A stretch of 64,000 nt of DNA from Neorhizobium populisoli (GCF_019430945.1 NZ_JAHYCB010000004.1:248001-312000), one strand, 5' to 3'; counted from the stretch's first letter, positions 10,497 through 20,008 are shown. Notes: generated by a model not told the origin, from the sequence alone. Translations and numbers: made by a program.

Positions 10497-11384
10497 TCAC
10501 CCGTGAACCGCCTCCATGTGCCGTTGCAGGCGGCGGCCATAGGCCTGGCTGATGCGGTCGAAGACGATGGCGATGCCGACGATGGCCATGCCGTTGAATA
10601 TTCCGAGGGTGAAATACTGGTTGGCGATCGCCTTCAGCACCGGCTGGCCGAGGCCCTGAACGCCGATCATCGAGGCGATGACCACCATGGCCAGCGCCAT
10701 CATGATCGTCTGGTTGATGCCGGCCATGATCGTCGGCAGCGCCAGCGGCATCTGCACGTCGCGAAGCTTCTGCCAGCTTGAAGAGCCGAAGGCGTCGGCC
10801 GCCTCCAGCACTTCCTTGTCCACCAGCCTTATGCCGAGATTGGTAAGGCGGATCATCGGCGGGATGGCGTAGATCACCACCGCGATCAGCCCCGGCACCT
10901 TGCCGATGCCGAGCAGCATGACGACCGGAATGAGGTAGACGAAGCTCGGCATGGTCTGCATCACGTCGAGGATCGGATTGACGATGTTCTGCAGCCTTTC
11001 CGAACGCGACATGAGGATGCCGATCGGCAGTCCGACGATGATCGAAAGAACCGTGCAGACGAGGATCATCGACATGGTCTTCATCGTGTCTTCCCACATG
11101 CCGAAATAGCCGATCAGGAGAAGCGTGACGGCACAGCCGACGACGATCTTCCAGTTGCGGCTGGCAAACCAGGCGATCAGCGCGACGACTGCGATCACGA
11201 CCGGCCAGGGCGTCTGCACCATGATCCGTTCGGCTTGGATGAGAAAGAATTGCAACGGCGAAAAGAAGGTTTCGATACCGTCGCCGTAGGCGCGGGTAAA
11301 GGCGCGGAAACCATCGTCGATCGCCTTTTTCAGGTCTCTCAACGAGTCGTCATTCATGGTAGGAAATCGTGTAAGCCAGTCCAT
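10497..11384 (-). CDS. Glycine betaine/choline-type ABC permease (ProW/ChoW type)
   Basis: A 295-residue inner-membrane permease of the ProW family with about six to seven helices. The coupling motif is EVLEAADAFGSSSWQKLRDV with LPLALPTI-like residues after it, around 195-225. The start at 11384 (MDWLTRFPTM) has GGAG six bases upstream; earlier in-frame starts (11396, 11429) lack one, and 11429 would run through a hairpin. It follows the binding-protein gene and lies just before the katG terminator. No ATPase gene accompanies it, whereas ChoXWV or ProVWX sets normally include one. Confidence 0.88.
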   Translation of the reverse strand: MDWLTRFPTMNDDSLRDLKKAIDDGFRAFTRAYGDGIETFFSPLQFFLIQAERIMVQTPWPVVIAVVALIAWFASRNWKIVVGCAVTLLLIGYFGMWEDTMKTMSMILVCTVLSIIVGLPIGILMSRSERLQNIVNPILDVMQTMPSFVYLIPVVMLLGIGKVPGLIAVVIYAIPPMIRLTNLGIRLVDKEVLEAADAFGSSSWQKLRDVQMPLALPTIMAGINQTIMMALAMVVIASMIGVQGLGQPVLKAIANQYFTLGIFNGMAIVGIAIVFDRISQAYGRRLQRHMEAVHG

Positions 11385-11410
11385 CTGTCGCTCCATCCAT
11401 GCACGGAAAT

Positions 11411-11439
11411 CCCAACCCTTGTGTCGCACAAGGGTTGGG
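11411..11439 (-). repeat. Intercistronic hairpin between binding protein and permease
   Basis: CCCAACCCTTGTG pairs perfectly over 13 bases with CACAAGGGTTGGG around a three-base loop. No T-run follows on the minus strand. It is therefore more likely an mRNA-stabilising or partially attenuating structure after the binding-protein message than a full terminator. Confidence 0.7.
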
Positions 11440-11455
11440 TCTGCTTTTCAGGAGA

Positions 11456-12454
11456 TCAGAGCGCGGCCTTGATCTTGGTGGCCGCTTCCGGGCTGACCCA
11501 AGGCGTCCAGAGATCGGCGTTGTTCTTCAGGAAGTATTTGGCACCATCGTCGCCGGTGGACTGATTGTCGGTCATCCAGGCCATCAGCTTGTTGACGGTG
11601 GCATTGCTCCAGGAGCGCTTGTTGAGATAACCCATGACGTCGGCGCCCGCCTTGTCGGCAAACTTCTTGGTCACCAGCGTCTGCACCTTGTCTTTCGGCC
11701 AGTCGTTAGGCTTCGGGTCTTTGCAGTCGGCAACGGTGTTGCAACGCTTCCATTCGGCGGCATCCGCCGGCACGCCATGGCCGAGCTTCACCATCTCATA
11801 CTTGCCGAGAAGCGCGGTCGGCGCCCAGTAATACCCCATCCAACCCTGCTTGCGCTCATAGGCCTTGGCGATCGAACCGTCGAGGCCGGCGGCAGAACCG
11901 GTATCGACCAGGGTGAACTTGGCCTTCTCGGCTCCATAGGCCTTGTAGAACTGCGTGGTCGCAACCGTACCGCCCCAGCCCTGCGGGCCGTTGGTGACAG
12001 CGCCCTTGCTCTTGTCTTCCGGATCCGGGAAAAGTTCCGGGTGCTTCAGGGCATCCTGAATGGTCTTGATATCGGGATGGGCGTCGGCAACGTATTTCGG
12101 GATCCACCAGCCCTGAACCGCGCCATCGGACAGAGCCACCGCGGCACCGACCAGCTTGCCTTCGGAAATGCCACGGCTGACGACTTCCGGCAGAAGATCG
12201 ACCCAGCCTTCCGGCGCGACATCCGGCTGGCCCTTTTCGACCATGGAGGTGATGGTGGGAACGGTGTCGCCGACGATGACGTTGGCGCTGCAGCCGTAGC
12301 CGTTGGTCAGGATGAATTTGTCGAGGCTGGCCAGCACTTCGGCGCTCTGCCAGTTCATGCTCGCGATGGTAACCTCCCCGCACGCCGCGTTGGCGGCAGC
12401 GCCGAATCCGAACATCCCGATAGCCAGGACGGTTGAGGCGAGTAGCTTGTTCAT
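11456..12454 (-). CDS. Glycine betaine/choline-type ABC substrate-binding protein
   Basis: A 332-residue periplasmic protein of the OpuAC/ProX/ChoX type for quaternary amines. The signal peptide is residues 1-23 (MNKLLASTVLAIGMFGFGA, ending ANA before ACGEV). Aromatic residues typical of the cation-binding cage are abundant (SMNWQSAEV, PEGWVDLLPE, GWWIPKYV, WMGYYWAPT). It heads a two-gene unit with the permease and is divergent from a MocR regulator. Whether it binds choline, betaine or carnitine cannot be told. Confidence 0.9.
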   Translation of the reverse strand: MNKLLASTVLAIGMFGFGAAANAACGEVTIASMNWQSAEVLASLDKFILTNGYGCSANVIVGDTVPTITSMVEKGQPDVAPEGWVDLLPEVVSRGISEGKLVGAAVALSDGAVQGWWIPKYVADAHPDIKTIQDALKHPELFPDPEDKSKGAVTNGPQGWGGTVATTQFYKAYGAEKAKFTLVDTGSAAGLDGSIAKAYERKQGWMGYYWAPTALLGKYEMVKLGHGVPADAAEWKRCNTVADCKDPKPNDWPKDKVQTLVTKKFADKAGADVMGYLNKRSWSNATVNKLMAWMTDNQSTGDDGAKYFLKNNADLWTPWVSPEAATKIKAAL

Positions 12455-12763
12455 TTCCCAGTTCCCTTTTTATCGCCGTTATCGAGCCCAATCTTCGCTC
12501 CGGCACAGTTTTGCAGGGTCTCTTGGATGCGCTGTTTCAATTACGGCGCGTATGGGCCATTTTCCGTCATGCTAATGGAGCAACTGCCCCGATGTATAAA
12601 AAATGCTCGCGGCTGCATCGGCTTGAGAATGGCACTACCTATGAGCGCGCTTGCGGCCATCAATGCGTGGCGGCCAGTTTCTGGCCTGCGGCAGTTTTGC
12701 ACGTGACAGGGTTGAAAAGCAACAATATACAGTCAATCCAATTCGTCACGCCGGATAACGCCC
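12455..12763. other. Intergenic region between betaine-type binding protein and MocR genes
   Basis: This 309-base spacer separates two divergent genes and must hold both promoters. I see no convincing open frame, repeat or hairpin and no operator that I can name. Confidence 0.5.
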
Positions 12764-14167
12764 ATGAAGCCCTGGAAGCCCGATCTCAGCCGCAGCGACG
12801 GCCCCCGCTACATGGCGATCGCCGATGTGATCGCGCTCGACCTGAAAAGCGGCGTGCTTGCCGTGGGTGACAGGCTGCCGCCCCAGCGGGAGCTTGCGCG
12901 AGAGCTCGACATCGATTTCACCACGGTGGCGCGCGGTTATGTCGAAGCCCGCAAACGCGGACTGGTGGTCAGCCATGTCGGGCGCGGCACATTCGTGATC
13001 GGCCGAAACACCGAGAAAACTCCCTCGAGGGAAGCCGGGGCAGGTGTCGATCCACGCCGAAAGCAGGTCGTGGATTTCTCCATGAACATGCCGCCGGAAC
13101 CGGATGATCCGGAACTTGTGGCGCGCATGCAGGATGGCCTTTCCGCAGTGTCTTCGGACCTCGTTTCGCTATTGCGTTACCAAGGCTTCGGCGGCGCGGC
13201 GATGGACAAGGAGGCCGCCGCGGTCTGGCTGTTCCGGCGGGGGCTTTCTCCGTCTCACGATCGGGTTTTCCTCACGCCCGGTGCGCATCCGGCATTGCTG
13301 GCAATCTTCGGCATCCTGGCCAAGCCGGGCGAGACGATCCTTTCGGAACGGATTACCTATCCCGGCGCCCGGTCGATCGCAGCGCAATTGCGTTTGAACC
13401 TTGTCGGCGTCGAGATGGACGATGAGGGCATCCTTCCCTCGGCCTTGGAGAGTATCTGCAAGGCCGCAAAACCCAAGGCTCTCTACCTCAATCCGACCCT
13501 TCAGAACCCTTTGACATTGACGATGCCCGAAGGCCGCCGGCGGCAAATCTGCGAGATTGCCCGTAAATTCGGGCTGCCGATCGTCGAGGATGATGCGTAT
13601 GGCTTTATTCCGAAGGATGGTCCTCTGCCACTGGCGGCGTCGGCACCCGAGCTGACCTGGTATATCGGCGGGCTTTCGAAAAGTATCGGCGCCGGGTTGC
13701 GGCTCGCTTATGTGGTGGCGCCGGATACGAAATCCGCCTGGCCTTTTGCCAGCGCCATGCGCTCCGGCTGCGTCATGGCCTCGCCGCTTTCCTCAGCACT
13801 CGCGACCCGCTGGATCGAGGACGGCACGGCTGACGGCATTCTCGATTTCATCCGCAGCGAAGCGGCTGTGCGTCAGTCGATAGTCGCTCAAATCCTGCCT
13901 GAGGGCAACTATCGCGGCGATCCGCTGAGCTTCAATATCTGGCTACCGCTGACCAACGGCTGGACCCGGTCCACCTTCGGCAGCCATATGCGTGCCGCGG
14001 GGATCGGCGTTGTCCCGAGCGACGCCTTCACGGTGGAGGGTGTTGCACCGGAAGCCGCGCGCATCTGCCTCGGCGGTCCGGTCACGAGATCGCAGCTCAA
14101 GGCGGCACTGGAGTTCATGGGCCATGCTTTGGAAGGCCCGCCGGAAATGTCCGGCTCGTTCTTCTAA
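12764..14167 (+). CDS. MocR-family regulator (GntR winged helix plus aminotransferase-like domain)
   Basis: A 467-residue PLP-dependent transcription factor. The GntR DNA-binding domain spans residues 15-80 (GDRLPPQRELARELDIDFTT, then GRGTFV). A type-I aminotransferase fold fills about 100-455, with LQNP at 246-249, EDDAYG at 275-280 and the PLP-binding lysine at 306 in GGLSKSIGAG. Members sense amino acids or amines through PLP. It is divergent from the betaine-type transporter genes, so it probably controls them. The ribosome site is weak (GATAACGCCC before ATG). Confidence 0.92.
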   Translation: MKPWKPDLSRSDGPRYMAIADVIALDLKSGVLAVGDRLPPQRELARELDIDFTTVARGYVEARKRGLVVSHVGRGTFVIGRNTEKTPSREAGAGVDPRRKQVVDFSMNMPPEPDDPELVARMQDGLSAVSSDLVSLLRYQGFGGAAMDKEAAAVWLFRRGLSPSHDRVFLTPGAHPALLAIFGILAKPGETILSERITYPGARSIAAQLRLNLVGVEMDDEGILPSALESICKAAKPKALYLNPTLQNPLTLTMPEGRRRQICEIARKFGLPIVEDDAYGFIPKDGPLPLAASAPELTWYIGGLSKSIGAGLRLAYVVAPDTKSAWPFASAMRSGCVMASPLSSALATRWIEDGTADGILDFIRSEAAVRQSIVAQILPEGNYRGDPLSFNIWLPLTNGWTRSTFGSHMRAAGIGVVPSDAFTVEGVAPEAARICLGGPVTRSQLKAALEFMGHALEGPPEMSGSFF

Positions 14168-14254
14168 TCCATGAGATTGCATCAATGGCGCATTGCCCGG
14201 ATTGACTGCGTCATTCTGGCTAATCGACATATTGAATGCATAGCCTTATTTAAA

Positions 14255-14266
14255 TGAATGCATTCA
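14255..14266. promoter_or_regulatory. Palindrome upstream of the DUF983 gene
   Basis: TGAATGCATTCA is a perfect 12-bp palindrome 39 bases before the chosen start, with a partial copy (TTGAATGCAT) at 14232-14241. It could be a regulator site; no cognate regulator is identifiable. Confidence 0.35.
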
Positions 14267-14304
14267 ATAATGGCTTTGAATGTGTTTGTTGTGAGGAAGT
14301 TGTC

Positions 14305-14718
14305 ATGTATACGGAGTGGCCCCCGCTTTCGCCAACGGAAACCGGCATTCGTGGGCGTTGCCCGCGCTGCGGGCAGGGGCATTTGTTCAAGGGTTTCCTG
14401 ACCATGCGTCCGAGCTGTGAGGCCTGTGGGCTGGATTACTCGTTTGCCGATCCGGCGGACGGTCCGGCTTTTTTCGTCATCTGCTTTGCCTGTGTGCCGA
14501 GCGTTTTCCTGGGTGTCTGGCTGGAAGTGCAGTTTCATGCGGCCTGGTGGGTGCATCTGCTGGTCACCCTGCCGTTCATGTTCCTGACCTGCATACCGCC
14601 CTTGCGGCCACTGAAGGGCTGGCTGGTGGCAAGCCAGTATTTCTACAAGGCCGAAGAAGGCAAGCTGGTGCGCAGAGCTGTTGCATCGCCTGCTGCCGAC
14701 ACCAAGCCTGCGTCCTGA
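14305..14718 (+). CDS. DUF983 membrane protein with zinc-ribbon
   Basis: A 137-residue protein of the DUF983 family, function unknown. The N-terminus has two cysteine pairs, CPRCG and CEACG, about 20 residues apart, which should bind zinc. Two membrane helices follow (FFVICFACVPSVFLGVW and WWVHLLVTLPFMFLTC). The start at 14305 (MYTEWPPLSP) has GAGGAAG upstream and is preferred over an ATG 17 codons earlier that lacks one. It is convergent with fhuB, with only four bases between the stops. Confidence 0.85.
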   Translation: MYTEWPPLSPTETGIRGRCPRCGQGHLFKGFLTMRPSCEACGLDYSFADPADGPAFFVICFACVPSVFLGVWLEVQFHAAWWVHLLVTLPFMFLTCIPPLRPLKGWLVASQYFYKAEEGKLVRRAVASPAADTKPAS

Positions 14719-14722
14719 GCGG

Positions 14723-16714
14723 TCAGGCCTTGCGGCCGAGCAGCCAGAGAAGATAGGGCCCGCCGATCAAGGCGGCGAAGAGGCCGACGGGCACCTGATA
14801 AGGGTAGATTATCACCCGCGACAGCCAGTCGGCGGCCATCAGTACGCCCGCGCCGATCAGCATCGCGGCGGCGAGTTGGTGCCGGGGTTGCTGGAAACCG
14901 ATCAGCCGCGCGAGATGCGGGGCGATCAGCCCGGTCAGGCTGAGGGGGCCGACCAGAAACGACGCGATTGCCGTCATCAGGGCCGCGATCGTTGCGAGAA
15001 GCAGCCGGGATGCCGCAACGCCGAGCCCGAGGCTTTTCGATACTGTCGCGCCGAGCGGCAATATGCTCAACCAGCGCCCCATCCCGAAAACCGGCGCAGC
15101 CAGCACGACGAGCGCGATCATTGCGGTCAAGGCTTCGAAATTGCCGGCCCGGTTGGTCGAGCCGGAAATCCAGGTCAGGAGAACGAAGCTGCGCATATCA
15201 CCCTGCGCCAGCACCATGCTGATGATCGCCATGGAAAACGCGGTGATGGCGATGCCGGCTAGCAGCAGCCGTTCCGCGACGAGCCCGGCCCGCCCGGAAA
15301 CGGCGATTACCACCATGAAGGCCGCGAGCGCACCAAGCGCCATGCTGGCGAGCATGACAGGTGGCGACGGAAATCCGAACAGGAAGAGTGCGACCGTTAA
15401 CCCCGCGCCTCCGCCGGTCGAGACGCCGAGCACTTCAGGGCTGGCGATCGGATTACCGGTGACACGCTGCATGATGAAGCCGGATGCTGCGAGCATCGCG
15501 CCTGCACCTCCCGCGGCGAGAATCCGTGGAAGGCGAAATGGCAGAAGATCGAAGAACAGCGGGCCGGTTGCAGCGCTCCAGCCATGGTCAGTCGGACCGA
15601 TGACAAGTGTTGCAATGAAGGCAAATGCGAACAGGATGGCCAGCAGGATAAGGACTGTAGCCGGCTTTCGGATCTGCCGAAGAATGGCTTCAGAGGCCGC
15701 GGTGACCGGTGAGAAACCATGCACACGCGGCAATAGGGCCAGCAAAAGCGGGCCGCCGAGCAGGGCGGTCGCGGCACCGGTCGGTGCGAGGTCGGAAAAT
15801 CCCGGGCCCAGTATCTGCGTCAGGCAATCTGCAAGGAAGAGCAGAGCGGCACCCGTGAGAGGCGCCGTGAACATGATCTCGCCGGTCGTTCGTGCTCCGC
15901 ACAATCTTGCCGCCGCTGGCGCAGCGAGGCCGAGAAAGCCGATAATGCCGACGGTTGCGGTAACCGAGGCAGAAAGCCAGACGGCCAGAAGCAGAATGCC
16001 AAACCGTGTCGCCTGAAGGGCCACGCCAAGGCTTCGTGCGCTGGAATCGTCCAGTGCGAGCATATTGAGCGGTCGCATCAGCAAAAGAGCCGCGATGGCG
16101 CCGATTAGCAGGCGTGGGGAGAGCGAAAGGACGCCGCTCCAATCCTGCTGGCTCAGCGCACCGGCACCCCAGATATGGATCGACATGGCGTATTCGCCGC
16201 GGGACAGCACCAGTGTGACGCTGAGTGAGGCCGCGATCAGGCTGACAATCATGCCGGAGATCGCAACGGTGACCGGGTCGAGCCCGCGCCGCCAACTGAG
16301 CGCGAGCACGATGGCGACAGCCGCAAAACCGCCTGCGAAGGCCACAACTTCGCGGGATGCGCCCATCAATACCGGCGAGAAGGTCAGCCCGAGCGTCAGC
16401 GCCAGTTCTGCACCTGACGCGATGCCGAGGGTCGAAGCATCGGCGATCGGGTTGCGCAGCACCCGCTGCAGCAGCGCGCCGGCAAGACCGAGGGCTGCAC
16501 CGGCGACGAGCGCAATGACGGCGCGGGGGGCGAGGCTATTCCACAGCAGGATGCGGTCAAGCATCTCGGCCGTTGCCGGATCGGCCGGGATATGCGGCCG
16601 CAAGGCGAGCAGAAGGATGAAGGCGATCACACAGGCCGCGCCGAATGCCGCAGCGTAAAATACCGGCATCGATGGCCGGCGTAGATGAATGAATGCGTCA
16701 GCCGTTCCGGACAC
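14723..16714 (-). CDS. fhuB: Ferric-hydroxamate ABC permease FhuB (double-length)
   Basis: A 663-residue permease made of two homologous halves of the BtuC/FecCD fold, as in FhuB, with many hydrophobic helices. Each half repeats the family motifs: NPIADASTLGIASGAELAL in the first and NPIASPEVLGVSTGGGAGL in the second. I chose the GTG at 16714 because it has GAAGGA seven bases upstream and overlaps the end of fhuD; this gives the usual FhuB length (about 660). It should import ferric siderophores delivered by FhuD. The ATPase FhuC is missing from the operon. Confidence 0.9.
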   Translation of the reverse strand: MSGTADAFIHLRRPSMPVFYAAAFGAACVIAFILLLALRPHIPADPATAEMLDRILLWNSLAPRAVIALVAGAALGLAGALLQRVLRNPIADASTLGIASGAELALTLGLTFSPVLMGASREVVAFAGGFAAVAIVLALSWRRGLDPVTVAISGMIVSLIAASLSVTLVLSRGEYAMSIHIWGAGALSQQDWSGVLSLSPRLLIGAIAALLLMRPLNMLALDDSSARSLGVALQATRFGILLLAVWLSASVTATVGIIGFLGLAAPAAARLCGARTTGEIMFTAPLTGAALLFLADCLTQILGPGFSDLAPTGAATALLGGPLLLALLPRVHGFSPVTAASEAILRQIRKPATVLILLAILFAFAFIATLVIGPTDHGWSAATGPLFFDLLPFRLPRILAAGGAGAMLAASGFIMQRVTGNPIASPEVLGVSTGGGAGLTVALFLFGFPSPPVMLASMALGALAAFMVVIAVSGRAGLVAERLLLAGIAITAFSMAIISMVLAQGDMRSFVLLTWISGSTNRAGNFEALTAMIALVVLAAPVFGMGRWLSILPLGATVSKSLGLGVAASRLLLATIAALMTAIASFLVGPLSLTGLIAPHLARLIGFQQPRHQLAAAMLIGAGVLMAADWLSRVIIYPYQVPVGLFAALIGGPYLLWLLGRKA

Positions 16715-17591
16715 GGGCAAATCCTTCCGCCAGAAAATCGGCAAAGCGGCTTGCGGCCGGCAGCGCGCCATAAGGATTGATCGAGCCGATCGTCAGCACG
16801 CGGTTGTCTCGAACCGCTGGCAAAGCCTTCCAGAAAGCGCTCTGCGTTAATGCGTCAAAGGCATCTTGTGGGTGAGGCGGGATAAAAATGATCCAGGCGT
16901 CCGGCATGCTCGCCAGGGTCTCGATCCCGACCGGCGCCATGGCTGAATAACTGGTGGCGCCCTGCCAGGCATTTTGCAGCCCGAGCCGTTTCAGCACTTC
17001 GCCGAACATGCTGTCCGATCCGAAAACACGGTAATGGCGCGCATCGCCGAGATTGATCGGCAAGACAGGCCGCCCATCACCATTGGCTAGGAATGTCTTG
17101 TATCGATCAAGCCGTCCCGAAAGCTCATCGACGAAGCGGCGGGCATGGTCGAGCTGAAGTCGCCTACCCATTGCCAGCATCGCCTGCTCCGCCAGCGGAT
17201 AAGGGCTTTCACCGGGCTTATAGATCGCATGGCTTTCGACGGGCGCGATAAGCGCCATCAGCGGATCGGCCCAAGCATAGAAATTCGAGTTAAAGATCAG
17301 GTCGGGTCGGGCAAATTGCAGCACCTCGAAATTCGGTGTGCCGCGCAGGCCGAGATCTGCTGTACCCGCTGAAACATCCGGCTTTACCGCGACTTGGCGG
17401 AACTGCCGAAGCTCGGTCGCAGCCACCACATTGGCGCCGATTGCCATTAGTGTTTCCAAAAATGCCCAATCGAGCGTCGCAACTCTTGGCGGCGTATTTT
17501 GGGCGCGCAGGAGGCCCGGCATGGCAAGGCAGGCGGCAGCGCCGGAAAGCATTGTCCTGCGGGTAAATTGCGTCACGTCTAAATATCTCAT
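16698..17591 (-). CDS. fhuD: Ferric-siderophore periplasmic binding protein, FhuD type
   Basis: A 297-residue binding protein of the siderophore/vitamin B12 class. The N-terminus has a twin-arginine-like leader (TRRTMLSGAAACLAMPGLL, then RAQ), as known for FhuD proteins. The conserved start of the mature domain, RVATLDWAFLETLMAIGA, matches the FhuD fold, and a long helix links two lobes. It lies directly downstream of the receptor gene, behind a hairpin, and overlaps fhuB. The start codon has no obvious ribosome site because the hairpin occupies the upstream bases. Confidence 0.87.
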   Translation of the reverse strand: MRYLDVTQFTRRTMLSGAAACLAMPGLLRAQNTPPRVATLDWAFLETLMAIGANVVAATELRQFRQVAVKPDVSAGTADLGLRGTPNFEVLQFARPDLIFNSNFYAWADPLMALIAPVESHAIYKPGESPYPLAEQAMLAMGRRLQLDHARRFVDELSGRLDRYKTFLANGDGRPVLPINLGDARHYRVFGSDSMFGEVLKRLGLQNAWQGATSYSAMAPVGIETLASMPDAWIIFIPPHPQDAFDALTQSAFWKALPAVRDNRVLTIGSINPYGALPAASRFADFLAEGFARVRNG

Positions 17592-17597
17592 AACAAA

Positions 17598-17620
17598 GGA
17601 AGGCCCGGCGCGGGCCTTCC
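17598..17620 (-). terminator. Hairpin between the TonB-dependent receptor gene and fhuD
   Basis: GGAAGGCCCG pairs with CGGGCCTTCC around a three-base loop and on the minus strand is followed by TTTGTT. It can act as an attenuator or weak terminator, so that the receptor is made in excess of FhuD and FhuB. It ends six bases before the fhuD ATG and may also limit fhuD translation. Confidence 0.7.
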
Positions 17621-17644
17621 TGCTAAATTATCCGATCAGGTAGC

Positions 17645-19831
17645 CTACCATACCTTGCTGATCTTGAAGGTGATGGTGCGGGCGTCGCCATAACCGCAGG
17701 CTCCTTCGCCACGGCAAGCTTCGACATAGGTCTTGTCGAACAGGTTGGTGACGTTGAGCGATGCCGTCCAGTCGTCCTTTTTATATCGAATGGCCGCGTC
17801 CACGACGGTGGAGTTTGGTACTTTCTTCGTGTTCGCTTCGTCAGCCCAAGACTCGCCCTTGTAGCGAAGACCGGCGCCGAGGCTCAGGCCGTCAAGCGGG
17901 CCATCGGTGACGGTATAGTCCACCCAGGCGGATGCCGAATGCTCCGGCACGACATAGAGCGATTTGCCGACCAGAAGCGGGTTGGGATCGTTCTTGGTGA
18001 CTTCGGTGTCGGTATAGGCATAGGAGGCGAGAAGCTTCCAGTTGTCGTCGATATTGACCTTGCCTTCCAGTTCGACGCCACGCGATTCCACAGCGCCGAG
18101 CTGATCCGTCCATGGCGGGGCGGCGATCGCGACGGTGTTGTTGCGCTTGTTGATGTGGAAGACGGAGGCGGTGAGTGACCCGTTGATGAAGTCCGGCGAG
18201 TATTTGATGCCGGCTTCGTATTGTTCGCCTTCCTCTGGCTTCAGTGGCCCCTGAGCGCCGCGGCCGACCAGCGGATTGAAGAATGTCGCCGCGCTGACAT
18301 ACGGCGTCAGCCCATTGTCGAATTCGTAGGCCAGGCCGGCGCGGCCGCTGAAGGCGCCGTCCGAATCCTTGAAGCTGCCGGTCGGGGCGAGCTGGTTATC
18401 GAAATCCGTGTGGACGAAGTCATAACGGCCATTGAGCGTCATCAGCCAGCCGTCGCCGAAGCGGATCTGGTCCTGGGCATAGAAGCCCACCTGGTTCATC
18501 GTCACCACTTCGTTATAGAGCGGCGACATCGTCGGCTGCGGCTGACCATAGACCGGATTCAATACATCGATGCTGCCATCGACCGGCTGAGGTGGGAAGC
18601 CCGCGCCGAATATCGAGTTTTGCACGTTGTCGATGCGATAATATCGGTAGTCGATACCAGCCATAATCTTGTGTGTCGCGCCGCCGAGTTCGAATTCGTT
18701 TTCGACGCGATTGTCCCAGGCCAAGGTATCTGCCGTGGTGTCACCTTCGAAGCCGATGCGCTGCAGCGTGGTCGGGCCAGCCCAGAGATACGGGTAGACG
18801 AAGTGTTCGTATTTCTCGAGATGACCGTAGCGGAAATTCGACGTCAGCTTCCAGCCGCCTTCGAATTGATGCTCTAGTTCGGCGCCGATCATCGTCTGGT
18901 TATAGCGGCCGGTATCGATGTCCGGTTCACCGGGGAAGAAGCGGCGAGAGATCTTGCCGACGCCCGGCCGGTCGATGACCGTGCCTTCATAGGGCAGGAA
19001 GCCGTTGCCGGTATGCACCTGATCCAGGCCGGAATAGGAGGCCCAGACGGTGAGCTTGGTGTCTTCGTCGGGCGAGATGGTCAGCTGCGGCATGATGAAG
19101 CCACGGAAATCGTTCGTGTAATCTGTATATCCGTCGCCGCCTGCGAGCTTGCCGGTCAGCCGGTAGCGCATCGTGCCGTCTTCATTGACCTTGTCGGAAA
19201 GATCGAAGCCGCCGAAGGCGTTGCCTTCCGTGTTGATGCCGGCCTCGGTGTAATAATAGGGCTCGTCGGTCGGCCGCTTGCTGGTCATGTTGACGATACC
19301 GCCGGCATTCGCGCCGCCGTACAGAACCGAAGCCGGGCCCTTGAGGACTTCGACACGTTCCAGCATGAACGGATCGACCTGGAAGTTGCCGAAGCCGTAG
19401 GCGAACAGGTTGAGGCCATCCAGATAGACGCCGGTCTGGCTCGCGTCAAAGCCGCGAATGTAATACCAGTCGGTGTCAGGATCGGTGCCGAATGGCTGGG
19501 TGGAGACGCCGGGCGTATAGCGTAGCGCTTCGTCCACCTTGTTGACGACGCCGCGATCTTCCAGTTCTTCGCGGCCGATCACCGAAACAGCTTGCGGGAT
19601 TTCCTGGATCGGGGTGTCGGACTTGGAGCCCGTCGTGGACTTCTTCGCAACATAACCCTTCACTGGGCCGGTTGCGATTTCGCCCTGGCCCTGGCCGTCC
19701 AGAACGATCGGCCGCAGTGTTGTTGCGGCGTCCTGCGCCTGTGCGGACCATACGGCGCACAAGGCTGCGATCGCCACGCTCCCATTCAAAACCAGCCTTG
19801 CCGAAAAGCCCCTGTGCTTGATCATTGTCAT
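17645..19831 (-). CDS. TonB-dependent ferric-siderophore receptor (FhuA/FoxA type)
   Basis: A 728-residue outer-membrane receptor. The start at 19831 has GAG six bases upstream and yields a signal peptide ending WSAQAQ. A TonB-box-like segment TTLRPIVLD follows, then the plug domain (QEIPQAVSVIGREEL; LKGPASVLYGGANAGGIVNM) and a 22-strand-type barrel ending in KISKVW. The plug motifs match the hydroxamate/siderophore receptor class. It takes in ferric siderophore using TonB energy and passes it to FhuD. The exact siderophore is unknown. Confidence 0.93.
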   Translation of the reverse strand: MTMIKHRGFSARLVLNGSVAIAALCAVWSAQAQDAATTLRPIVLDGQGQGEIATGPVKGYVAKKSTTGSKSDTPIQEIPQAVSVIGREELEDRGVVNKVDEALRYTPGVSTQPFGTDPDTDWYYIRGFDASQTGVYLDGLNLFAYGFGNFQVDPFMLERVEVLKGPASVLYGGANAGGIVNMTSKRPTDEPYYYTEAGINTEGNAFGGFDLSDKVNEDGTMRYRLTGKLAGGDGYTDYTNDFRGFIMPQLTISPDEDTKLTVWASYSGLDQVHTGNGFLPYEGTVIDRPGVGKISRRFFPGEPDIDTGRYNQTMIGAELEHQFEGGWKLTSNFRYGHLEKYEHFVYPYLWAGPTTLQRIGFEGDTTADTLAWDNRVENEFELGGATHKIMAGIDYRYYRIDNVQNSIFGAGFPPQPVDGSIDVLNPVYGQPQPTMSPLYNEVVTMNQVGFYAQDQIRFGDGWLMTLNGRYDFVHTDFDNQLAPTGSFKDSDGAFSGRAGLAYEFDNGLTPYVSAATFFNPLVGRGAQGPLKPEEGEQYEAGIKYSPDFINGSLTASVFHINKRNNTVAIAAPPWTDQLGAVESRGVELEGKVNIDDNWKLLASYAYTDTEVTKNDPNPLLVGKSLYVVPEHSASAWVDYTVTDGPLDGLSLGAGLRYKGESWADEANTKKVPNSTVVDAAIRYKKDDWTASLNVTNLFDKTYVEACRGEGACGYGDARTITFKISKVW

Positions 19832-20008
19832 GCCCCACTCAAACGATGCCACCGACCGCTCCCCCTGGATGCGGCAGTGCGATAAGATGAGCAATTAACT
19901 CAGATTTAACATTGCGGCTTGGCACGATCTGCGACGATTGTACGATTTTGGGCAAAATCCGAATTGCCGGGCAAATCTTTGCAAAAATGCATCACTTGGC
20001 CTGTGTAC

